DNA of 6,731 bases from an uncultured Bacteroides sp. (GTDB taxonomy: Bacteria; Bacteroidota; Bacteroidia; Bacteroidales; Bacteroidaceae), in NCBI GenBank assembly GCA_934716785.1, contig CAKUYM010000234.1:1-6731 (forward strand), read 5' to 3'. Below the pieces are notes generated by a model that had not been told where the DNA came from, did not search any database, and was given only the letters and a program-made list of their open reading frames with translations. Within the stretch, counting starts at the first letter, position 1, and every line of letters begins with the position of its first letter. This document shows positions 1-5,973 of this stretch, piece after piece. The position numbers and the translations under genes were made by a program.

Positions 1-1
1 G

Positions 2-157
2 CCCGGTTTCACCTGAATTCACCCCCTTGCCTTCACCCGCTATTGCCTTATTCATCGGCACTTCAAGAGTCAGGTGAACCCGGTGAATGGCAATATTCTT
101 ATAAGTGGCATTTATGGCGTTATTTATTAAGAAAGCGGTCTGTTGAATAGCATTCCG
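2..157 (-). CDS. Possible partial minus-strand reading frame, unrecognised
   Basis: On the minus strand the frame is open for 52 codons from just after a TGA at 160-158 to the left edge of the window. The only ATG in it is at 55-53 and would give a peptide beginning MNKAIAGEGKGVNSGETG that continues beyond the window. I do not recognise a family. The composition (Gly, Asn, Glu, Lys) is protein-like, but a plus-strand frame across the same bases is also open for 48 codons, so openness alone is weak evidence. It overlaps the hexamer repeat, which would encode part of the peptide. It may be the start of a gene to the left, a decayed gene or chance. Confidence 0.2.
3..83. repeat. Imperfect inverted repeat with TTCACC/GGTGAA hexamers
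   Basis: The arms are 3-16 and 70-83 and match at 13 of 14 positions when one is reverse-complemented; the core TTCACCTGA (8-16) / TCAGGTGAA (70-78) is perfect. The arms are separated by 53 bases. Inside and around them the hexamer TTCACC occurs at 8-13, 18-23 and 32-37, and its complement GGTGAA at 73-78 and 82-87; the last two sit in adjacent 9-base units (73-81 and 82-90). This is seen directly. The function is unknown: it could be a decayed tandem repeat, a protein-binding site or the edge of an element lying to the left. Confidence 0.5.
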
Positions 158-231
158 TCAGCGAATAATCTATATCCGTGCAGAAATAGAGTCGTGGATT
201 GTGGGTATTTGTATTTTTCTTTGCGAATAGT

Positions 232-262
232 TTTGATTTGTCTGAAAAACTTTTTATCTTTG
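232..262 (+). promoter_or_regulatory. Bacteroidetes-type promoter for perR-rbr
   Basis: A TTTG at 232-235 and TATCTTTG at 255-262 match the -33 (TTTG) and -7 (TAnnTTTG) elements of the Bacteroidetes primary sigma factor, with 19 bases between them, which is within the usual 19-21. Transcription would start near 267-270, about 47 bases before the perR ATG. No other TAnnTTTG is seen upstream in this spacer. Confidence 0.75.
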
Positions 263-270
263 CATCAGAT

Positions 271-291
271 TTATAATTGTAATGAATACAA
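271..291 (+). promoter_or_regulatory. Putative PerR operator
   Basis: Positions 277-291 read TTGTAATGAATACAA, a 7-1-7 palindrome with six of seven pairs matched. A second overlapping site, TTATAATTGTAATGA at 271-285, is offset by six bases. Each matches the Bacillus PerR box TTATAATNATTATAA at 11 of 14 defined positions. Overlapping 7-1-7 units offset by six bases are a known feature of Fur-family operators. The site lies just downstream of the predicted transcription start, where a bound repressor would block the polymerase. PerR autoregulation is an inference from this placement. Confidence 0.55.
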
Positions 292-315
292 GTTTAAAAA
301 GAAAGTGGATTAATA

Positions 316-726
316 ATGAAGCCATATGAACAATTATTAGAACACAACATAAAGCCTTCCATGCAGCGTATTGCTATAATGGAGTACTTGATGGAACATC
401 CGATTCATCCTTCGGCTGATGATATTTACACAGCATTGTCACCCTCAATGCCGACACTTTCGAAAACGACAGTGTACAATACATTGAAATTGTTTTCGGA
501 ACAAGGGGCTGTTCAAATGCTTACGATTGATGAACGGAATACAAATTTTGATGCTGATACTTCGCCTCATGCTCATTTCCTTTGCCGCCGTTGCGGGCGT
601 ATATATGATTTGGAATGTAGGGAAGCAATAAAGAAGGTGGTTGATTTGGATATGGAAGGACATCAGGTTTCGGAAGTACATTATTATTATAAAGGAACCT
701 GTAAGAACTGTTTGAATGAGCATTGA
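316..726 (+). CDS. perR: PerR-type peroxide-sensing repressor, Fur family
   Basis: A 136-residue Fur-family regulator, full length for the family. The N-terminal winged helix spans about residues 1-75; the recognition helix includes TLSKTTVYNTLKLF (47-60). The C-terminal half carries the dimerisation and metal sites. CxxC pairs C90/C93 and C129/C132 form the usual structural zinc site. Candidate regulatory-metal ligands H31, D79, H85, H87 and D98 align by motif with H37, D85, H91, H93 and D104 of Bacillus subtilis PerR. The Asp at the last position, where Fur has Glu, points to PerR over Fur. In characterised PerR proteins, peroxide oxidises the metal-binding histidines when iron is bound, releasing the repressor. 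The purine-rich stretch AAGAAAGTGGA precedes the ATG. Rubrerythrin follows after 56 bases with no promoter or terminator visible between them, suggesting one operon that PerR itself controls. Confidence 0.88.
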   Translation: MKPYEQLLEHNIKPSMQRIAIMEYLMEHPIHPSADDIYTALSPSMPTLSKTTVYNTLKLFSEQGAVQMLTIDERNTNFDADTSPHAHFLCRRCGRIYDLECREAIKKVVDLDMEGHQVSEVHYYYKGTCKNCLNEH

Positions 727-782
727 TATTTAGATGAGAATAAAATATACGTATTGACTAATTAATTTAAAATTGAGAAGAA

Positions 783-1340
783 ATGAAAAAATTTAGATGT
801 ACTGTTTGCGGTTACGTTTATGAAGGTGACGCAGCTCCTGAAAAATGCCCTTTGTGTAAAGCTCCTGCCAGCAAGTTCGTAGAAGTTGTTGAAGAAGAAG
901 GTGGTGCACTGTCTTTTGCAGACGAACACGTGATTGGTGTTGCAAAAGGTTGCGATGAAGAAATGATCAAGGACTTGAATAACCACTTCATGGGTGAATG
1001 TACCGAAGTTGGTATGTATTTGGCTATGAGCCGTCAAGCTGATCGTGAAGGCTATCCTGAAGTAGCGGAAGCTTTCAAGCGCTATGCATGGGAAGAAGCT
1101 GAACACGCTGCTAAATTTGCAGAATTGCTTGGTGACTGTGTATGGGATACTAAGACAAACTTGAAGAAACGTAAAGATGCAGAGCAGGGTGCTTGCGAAG
1201 ACAAGAAACGTATCGCAACTCGTGCCAAGGCTTTGAACTTGGATGCTATCCATGATACTGTACATGAAATGTGCAAGGATGAAGCCCGTCATGGTAAAGG
1301 TTTTGAAGGTCTGTACAACCGTTATTTCGGTGATAAATAA
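783..1340 (+). CDS. rbr: Reverse rubrerythrin (N-terminal rubredoxin, C-terminal di-iron domain)
   Basis: A 185-residue cytoplasmic non-haem iron protein with no signal peptide. The rubredoxin domain comes first: CTVC (C6, C9) and CPLC (C22, C25) would bind one iron. A linker leads to a ferritin-like four-helix di-iron domain from about residue 50. Likely di-iron ligands are E72 or E75, E93, E105 and H108 (an ExxH in WEEAEHA), and E167 and H170 (ExxH in KDEARH). Classical rubrerythrins have the rubredoxin domain at the C terminus; this order is the 'reverse' type known from clostridia, which reduces hydrogen peroxide to water with electrons from NAD(P)H-dependent partners. No such reductase is in the window. 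It follows perR and ends in a terminator, so peroxide induction through PerR is likely. The ATG is preceded by the purine run GAGAAGAA. Confidence 0.9.
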   Translation: MKKFRCTVCGYVYEGDAAPEKCPLCKAPASKFVEVVEEEGGALSFADEHVIGVAKGCDEEMIKDLNNHFMGECTEVGMYLAMSRQADREGYPEVAEAFKRYAWEEAEHAAKFAELLGDCVWDTKTNLKKRKDAEQGACEDKKRIATRAKALNLDAIHDTVHEMCKDEARHGKGFEGLYNRYFGDK

Positions 1341-1361
1341 TCAAACCTCATAATAACTCTT

Positions 1362-1399
1362 AAAAGGTCTGTGTTCACAAAAGAATGCAGACCTTTTTT
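1362..1399 (+). terminator. Rho-independent terminator after rbr
   Basis: The stem AAAAGGTCTG (1362-1371) pairs perfectly with CAGACCTTTT (1388-1397) around a 16-base loop, with a T run at 1394-1399. It begins 21 bases after the rbr stop and closes the perR-rbr unit. The A run on the left arm could make it act in both directions. Confidence 0.8.
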
Positions 1400-1402
1400 G
1401 TT

Positions 1403-1410
1403 TATATTTG
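1403..1410 (+). promoter_or_regulatory. Probable -7 element for the nitroreductase gene
   Basis: TATATTTG is an exact match to the Bacteroidetes -7 consensus, 26 bases before the ATG at 1436. The -33 position would fall in the loop of the preceding terminator around 1378-1384, and no TTTG is found there, so the promoter is incomplete by eye. Confidence 0.45.
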
Positions 1411-1435
1411 CTCATCAACTTTTAATATCATAGTT

Positions 1436-2071
1436 ATGAAAAGAGTACAATTATTATTAGTTTACGTAGTGCTTTCGGTAGCTGTTTTCGCTGCTGATAA
1501 AGTGATCAAGTTGCCACAGCCCAATTTGAATCGTGCCGGTTCGGTCATGAAAGCGTTGTCGGAACGTCACTCCACCAGAGAGTTTGCGCAGAAAGCGTTG
1601 AGTCTGGCAGATTTGTCGGATTTGTTATGGGCTGCTAATGGCATTAATCGAAAAGATTCGGGCAAGCGGACTGCTCCATCGGCTTTGAACAAGCAGGATG
1701 TGGATGTGTATGTGGTGTTGCCGGAAGGCAGTTACTTGTATGATGCGAAAAGTCATGTGTTGAATTTGGTTGCCGAGGGAGACCACAGGGATGCGGTGGC
1801 CGGTGGGCAGGCTTTTGTAAAATCGGCTCCGGTATCTTTGGTATTGATAAGTGATCTTTCTCGCTTTGGGGATGCAAAGAATGAGCGTACCCGATTGATG
1901 GGGGCTGTAGATGCAGGAATTGTTTCGCAGAACATTTCAATATTCTGTTCTGCCGCCAAATTGGCTACCGTACCTCGGGCTTCAATGGATTCGGAGCAGT
2001 TGAAGAAAGTTCTGAAGTTAAAAGATACCCAAATTCCAATGATGAATCATCCGGTAGGATATTTTAAATAA
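1436..2071 (+). CDS. Exported SagB-type nitroreductase-fold flavoprotein
   Basis: A 211-residue protein. The start at 1436 is chosen because it gives a signal peptide (MKRVQLLLVYVVLSVAVFA, likely cleaved at VFA|AD, before residue 20); a start at 1385 in the same frame lies inside the terminator loop and upstream of the -7 box. The rest fits the nitroreductase fold of the SagB/ThcOx type: RHSTREF (44-50), with Arg and Ser residues expected to contact FMN phosphate; LLWAANGI (63-70); RTAPSALN (78-85); a long helix region GAVDAGIVSQNIS (156-168); and a C-terminal PVGY (206-209). Family members use FMN to oxidise or reduce small molecules or peptide heterocycles. No peptide-modification partner (cyclodehydratase, precursor) is nearby, so the substrate cannot be named. 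Placement in the periplasm is inferred from the signal peptide. It is flanked by terminators and so probably transcribed alone. Confidence 0.8.
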   Translation: MKRVQLLLVYVVLSVAVFAADKVIKLPQPNLNRAGSVMKALSERHSTREFAQKALSLADLSDLLWAANGINRKDSGKRTAPSALNKQDVDVYVVLPEGSYLYDAKSHVLNLVAEGDHRDAVAGGQAFVKSAPVSLVLISDLSRFGDAKNERTRLMGAVDAGIVSQNISIFCSAAKLATVPRASMDSEQLKKVLKLKDTQIPMMNHPVGYFK

Positions 2072-2094
2072 AGACGGATTGTCAATAATATATA

Positions 2095-2114
2095 TGGTGT
2101 ATTATAATACACCA
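2095..2114. repeat. Perfect 20-base palindrome
   Basis: TGGTGTATTATAATACACCA is fully self-complementary and lies 23 bases after the nitroreductase stop, just before the GC-rich terminator. As RNA it could form a hairpin of up to about eight pairs; as DNA it could be a binding site for a symmetric regulator. The sequence shows the symmetry only; no role is established. Confidence 0.6.
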
Positions 2115-2124
2115 ATTGAAAGTC

Positions 2125-2163
2125 TCCCCCTGCTACAAAAGATGTGTAGCAGGGGGATTTTTT
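2125..2163 (+). terminator. Strong Rho-independent terminator after the nitroreductase gene
   Basis: A perfect 13-pair stem, TCCCCCTGCTACA (2125-2137) with TGTAGCAGGGGGA (2145-2157), a 7-base loop and a run of six T (2158-2163). It is the most stable hairpin in the window and isolates the nitroreductase gene from the operon downstream. Confidence 0.92.
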
Positions 2164-2511
2164 ATATCCTGAAAGTTGAACAAATTAATTGAAGTGAATT
2201 TCATTATTTTTATATACTAATTTATTCTTTGCGATATATCTTTCTTCATTCAATAAAAAAAGTGTCAATATTATATCTTGTGTATAACTGATTTATAGAT
2301 ACTTATAAGTATGCATATTTCATTTCATAGATGAGCTGGTTATTTGAAATAATAACCCTTATTGTGCTTTGTATTGTTGTTGGATGATATATCGCTATTG
2401 CAAAAGGTGAATTTTGTGTGAACTTATTTCGCAGTATATTGTTTTAGAGTTAAGAAAGTTGCAGTAAAATAATAATATCAATATATGAAGCGAAACTTTT
2501 TTTTAAATAAA
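2164..2511. other. A/T-rich spacer without a recognisable gene
   Basis: No convincing reading frame and no RNA gene could be recognised on either strand. The stretch is strongly A/T-rich. The one clear structure is a perfect 14-base palindrome at 2299-2312 (ATACTTATAAGTAT), followed by ATGCAT at 2311-2316. Being upstream of the susC promoter, it could hold sites for a regulator of the nutrient-uptake operon, but I see no repeated motif to prove this. Confidence 0.5.
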
Positions 2512-2542
2512 TTAGCAGATATAAAAATGTTTACTATATTTG
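2512..2542 (+). promoter_or_regulatory. Promoter of the susC/susD-like operon
   Basis: TATATTTG at 2535-2542 matches the -7 consensus exactly, and TTAG at 2512-2515, 19 bases upstream, matches the -33 TTTG at three of four bases. Transcription would start near 2549, leaving an untranslated leader of about 145 bases before the ATG at 2693. Confidence 0.65.
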
Positions 2543-2637
2543 CAACGATAGAAGTAAAATAGTTACAATACAACCTTAACTAAGAAAAGATATATAAGAG
2601 TTTAAACCTTTGGAAACACTTTTATGAAATGAAAGAA

Positions 2638-2659
2638 ACATCATAAGACAGAATGATGT
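2638..2659 (+). other. Possible leader hairpin upstream of susC
   Basis: ACATCAT (2638-2644) pairs perfectly with ATGATGT (2653-2659) around an 8-base loop, in the untranslated leader about 33 bases before the ATG at 2693. No T run follows, so it is not an intrinsic terminator. A role in mRNA stability or leader-level control is only a possibility. Confidence 0.35.
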
Positions 2660-2692
2660 CTAATCATTTAAATATACCTTAAAATTTAATTT

Positions 2693-2721
2693 ATGAAGAA
2701 AGACTGAAATTAGCAAGTGCG
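2693..2721 (+). pseudogene. Frameshifted original start and signal-peptide n-region of the susC-like gene
   Basis: An ATG at 2693 has the context expected of a Bacteroides start (AATTT before it, as at the susD start at 5974) but reads ATG AAG AAA GAC TGA and stops. In the frame of the long downstream gene the bases from 2701 read RLKLASA, continuing into MLLLSG. Adding one A to the AAA run at 2699-2701 would give MKKRLKLASAMLLLSG, a typical signal peptide with a basic n-region and a hydrophobic core. A single-base deletion, or a base-calling error in the A run, is the simplest explanation. Confidence 0.75.
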
Positions 2722-5700
2722 ATGCTACTTCTATCCGGATTTTCTATCGGATACATTAAAGCCGCACCTTATGTGACAAGGACTGAAGTGTATGCTGTAC
2801 AGCAACAGGGGCAAACATGTACAGGCATCGTAGTAGATCAGAATGGTGAGGCCGTTATTGGCGCATCAGTTGTTGTCAAAGGGACAACGAATGGAATTAT
2901 AACCGGGTTGGATGGAGATTTTAGTTTGTCCAACGTCAAGAAGGGGGATATAATTGTAGTTTCATACGTAGGTTATGAAAATGTGGAAGTAAAGTGGGAA
3001 GGCAGACCACTGAATATTGTTCTAAAGGAAGATTCCCAAACATTGGATGAGATTGTAGTAGTGGGTTATGGTGTTCAAAAGAAAGTCAACCTGACCGGAG
3101 CCGTTTCTTCGGTGAAGGGTGATGCTTTGGAGACCCGCCCGGTAGTGGATGCTACCCAAAGTCTGCAAGGTATGGTTCCGGGACTGCAAGTCAGCAATAG
3201 CAGTTCGGGACGTCCGGGAGCATCGGGTACACTGAGCCTGCGCGGACAAGGAAATTTGTCGGGCAATGCCGCTCCTTATATTCTGGTAGATGGAGTGGAG
3301 ATGGAACTTTCGGATGTAAATCCCAATGATATCGAGAACATCTCTGTGTTGAAAGATGCCGCTGCTTGTGCCATCTATGGTGCGCGTGCCGCTTATGGTG
3401 TGATTTTGGTTACCACGAAGAAAGGTGCTGAAGGTAAAATGCGTGCCAATTATCAGGGTACTGTGGGCTGGAGTGCTCCGACTGTACTTCCCGATATGGT
3501 CAATTCATTGGATTTCGTAAAATATTGGAATGACGGTGTGAATAATGCCGGTGCTTCCAACCGTGCGTATGGCACTGAGAAGGTAGCTGAGTTGGAAAAG
3601 TATATGCGTGACCCGTCAAGTGTGAATCCTTGGGCAGATCTGACACCGGGTCAGTCACTGAATGCCGCTTTCGAAAATTCAGAGAAAGGATTGGGAAATA
3701 CCGATTATTTCGATCTTCACTATAAGAACTATAGTTTCAAACATAACCACAATCTTAGTTTTAGTGGCGGCAGCAAGGCAGCTCAATACTACGTATCGGG
3801 TGGTTACTATAATGAGGAAGGTATCCTACGTTATGCCGATATGAACTATACCCGGTATACGCTGAATGCCAACATCACTTCGGAACTGACCAAGTGGTTG
3901 AAGCTAAAATTCAATACTAAATTTATGCATTCGGACAATAAGACTCCGTTTAGTCAGAGTTCTGATTTGGATGGTGGTCTGAGCGAAGGTTTCTACCATA
4001 GCTTGGCACGTTTCCGCCCTACGGTATCAGTGATAGATCCTAACGGTCACTTTACCGAACTGTCTATGATTCCTTATCTGCAGAGCGGCACTTATACGGA
4101 TACGCAGCGCGACCGCTTTAATATAACTACCGGGTTTGAAGTGAAACCGCTGAAGGATTGGAGTATCTTCTTCGATTATACTTACAAGCAGATGAATTTG
4201 GAGTATGAGGCTTTGAATGTGGCTCCTTATATTTACGAGCAGGACGGCGTGACACTGACCAAGGTGGCACGTTCGGAACTGGGAGTGGCAAAGGACGGAA
4301 AGTTTACCCGTGCTTACTCGCGCACCCGTTATCAGAGTATCAATCTGTATACCAATTATATGTTCTCGCTTGCCGACAAGCACAATTTCATATTGATGGC
4401 GGGTTATCAAGAAGAGGATAACAGCTACAGTTGGATGAAGAATTCCATCACCGGGCTTTATTCTACTTCCAATCCCAGTCTTGGTATGGGTACCGGTGAC
4501 AAGACCGTGGTGGATACTCGTAACGGATGGGCTACCCGTGGTTTCTTCGGACGTGTGAACTATGATTACAAAGAACGTTATCTTGTAGAATTCAATGGTC
4601 GTTATGACGGTTCTTCCCGTTTTGCCAAAGGAAACCGTTGGGGCTTCTTCCCCTCCGTATCATTGGGATGGAACATTCATCGTGAAAAGTTTATGGAATC
4701 TGCTTCCACTTTCCTCTCCAACTTGAAACTTCGCGGCTCATGGGGATTGTTGGGCAACCAAGCCAATGCCGGGCTTTATACATTTTCTGCCAATATGTCG
4801 CTTAACGGTGGATTAGGTGGTTATATCTTTGCTGATGGACGTCATATCTATACCAATCCGGCAGCCGTTATCGACCCTAATACAACTTGGGAAAAAGTGG
4901 AAAGCAAGAACATCGGTTTGGATTTCGGCTTCTTCGGCAATGCCTTGACAGGTACTTTTGATGTATTTCAACGTGATACGAAAGATATGTTGGGACCGGG
5001 TCAGGACTTTCCTGATATGTTTGGTGCAAGCGCTCCTCAAGCCAATAATGCACGTATGCGCAATCGCGGTTGGGAATTGGCGTTGAATTATCGCGGCATG
5101 ATTAATAAGGATATCCATTATAGTGTGGGAGCTTCTGTGGCTGATGCAACTTCGGAGGTGACTGCTTACTCCAATCCAACTAACAACAATCCTGCCGGTA
5201 CTTGGTACGTAGGCCGTAAAGTGGGCGAAATCTGGGGTTATCGTGCCGATGGATTGATTCAGACCGATGAAGAGGCGGCAGAATATAACAGCAAATATGA
5301 CTTGAGCTATATCAGTGGAAAAGCTTGGGAGCCGGGAGATGTAAAATACAAGGATTTGAACGGTGATAATATCATAAACCGTGGCAACAATCGCTTGGGC
5401 GATATGGGCGACCAGACCATTATCGGAAACACCACTCCTCGTTATCAGTACAGTTTCAACGGAAATATCAGTTGGAAAGGGCTCAGCCTGAGCGTGTTCT
5501 TCCAGGGCGTGGGCAAACGTGACTGGATGGGAGGCGGAGCTTACTTCTGGGGAAGCGGTCCGTTTGCACAGGTGACAGTGTTTAAGGAACATATGGACTA
5601 TTGGACTCCCGATAATAAGGGCGCTTACTATCCGAAACCCTACATCCATAGTGCAGGTGCTGTAACGGCTTTCCAAAATAAGAATAAACAGAACAGTGAC

Positions 5701-5958
5701 CGCTATCTGCAGAATGCTGCTTATTGCCGTCTGAAGAACTTGACCTTGAGCTATAATCTGCCTCAGGATTGGGTACATAGAATCGGTCTGCAAAAGTTGC
5801 AGGTATTCTTCTCAGGAGAGAATCTGTTGACCTTTACCAAACTGAAAGGTATGTTCGACCCGGAAGCCATCTTCACTCAAAATACATATACCAATGAGGC
5901 AGGAAAGAACTATCCGATGAATCGCGTGTTGTCATTGGGCGTAATTGTTAACCTATAA
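2722..5958 (+). CDS. SusC/RagA-type TonB-dependent outer-membrane transporter, 5' frameshifted
   Basis: 1078 residues from the first in-frame ATG, about 1088 if the frame is repaired at the 5' end. It forms the 22-strand barrel through which a ligand captured by SusD is imported, powered by TonB. Domains in order: remnant signal peptide (1-15), carboxypeptidase-regulatory-like beta-sandwich (about 33-102, with GEAVIGASVVVKGT), TonB-box-like DEIVVVGYG (109-117), plug (about 120-235, with LSLRGQGN, YILVDGVE and LKDAAACAIYGARAAYG), then the barrel. An acidic loop DLNGDN (878-883) resembles those common in this family. No STN signalling domain precedes the regulatory-like domain, so control through an anti-sigma factor is not indicated. 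The C terminus ends GVIVNL, without the common terminal aromatic. From ATG 2722 the signal peptide has no basic n-region, so export might fail; CTG at 2704 is an alternative in-frame start. The susD-like gene follows after 15 bases. The substrate is not predictable. Confidence 0.9.
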   Translation: MLLLSGFSIGYIKAAPYVTRTEVYAVQQQGQTCTGIVVDQNGEAVIGASVVVKGTTNGIITGLDGDFSLSNVKKGDIIVVSYVGYENVEVKWEGRPLNIVLKEDSQTLDEIVVVGYGVQKKVNLTGAVSSVKGDALETRPVVDATQSLQGMVPGLQVSNSSSGRPGASGTLSLRGQGNLSGNAAPYILVDGVEMELSDVNPNDIENISVLKDAAACAIYGARAAYGVILVTTKKGAEGKMRANYQGTVGWSAPTVLPDMVNSLDFVKYWNDGVNNAGASNRAYGTEKVAELEKYMRDPSSVNPWADLTPGQSLNAAFENSEKGLGNTDYFDLHYKNYSFKHNHNLSFSGGSKAAQYYVSGGYYNEEGILRYADMNYTRYTLNANITSELTKWLKLKFNTKFMHSDNKTPFSQSSDLDGGLSEGFYHSLARFRPTVSVIDPNGHFTELSMIPYLQSGTYTDTQRDRFNITTGFEVKPLKDWSIFFDYTYKQMNLEYEALNVAPYIYEQDGVTLTKVARSELGVAKDGKFTRAYSRTRYQSINLYTNYMFSLADKHNFILMAGYQEEDNSYSWMKNSITGLYSTSNPSLGMGTGDKTVVDTRNGWATRGFFGRVNYDYKERYLVEFNGRYDGSSRFAKGNRWGFFPSVSLGWNIHREKFMESASTFLSNLKLRGSWGLLGNQANAGLYTFSANMSLNGGLGGYIFADGRHIYTNPAAVIDPNTTWEKVESKNIGLDFGFFGNALTGTFDVFQRDTKDMLGPGQDFPDMFGASAPQANNARMRNRGWELALNYRGMINKDIHYSVGASVADATSEVTAYSNPTNNNPAGTWYVGRKVGEIWGYRADGLIQTDEEAAEYNSKYDLSYISGKAWEPGDVKYKDLNGDNIINRGNNRLGDMGDQTIIGNTTPRYQYSFNGNISWKGLSLSVFFQGVGKRDWMGGGAYFWGSGPFAQVTVFKEHMDYWTPDNKGAYYPKPYIHSAGAVTAFQNKNKQNSDRYLQNAAYCRLKNLTLSYNLPQDWVHRIGLQKLQVFFSGENLLTFTKLKGMFDPEAIFTQNTYTNEAGKNYPMNRVLSLGVIVNL

Positions 5959-5973
5959 AATCTTAGATAATTT

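Noticed and set aside
747..754. ATACGTAT palindrome between perR and rbr
   Set aside because: Only eight bases, does not resemble the PerR-like box at 277-291, and no promoter elements accompany it.
762..1292. Minus-strand open frame of 176 codons opposite rubrerythrin
   Set aside because: Rubrerythrin on the plus strand has all its iron-binding motifs; the opposite frame is rich in Phe, Cys and Ser with no recognisable domain.
1385..1435. Earlier in-frame ATG for the nitroreductase gene
   Set aside because: It sits in the loop of the rbr terminator and upstream of the -7 box, and would put 17 residues in front of a clear signal peptide.
2596..2621. Imperfect hairpin AAGAGTTT / AAACACTT in the susC leader
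   Set aside because: Seven of eight A/T-rich pairs only; too weak to call a structured leader element by eye.
4027..4410. Minus-strand open frame of 127 codons
   Set aside because: Shadow of the susC-like barrel region, no independent evidence.
4813..5793. Minus-strand open frame of 326 codons within the susC-like gene
   Set aside because: It lies wholly inside a clearly coding plus-strand gene with recognisable domains, has no family features and reads as a shadow of biased codon use.
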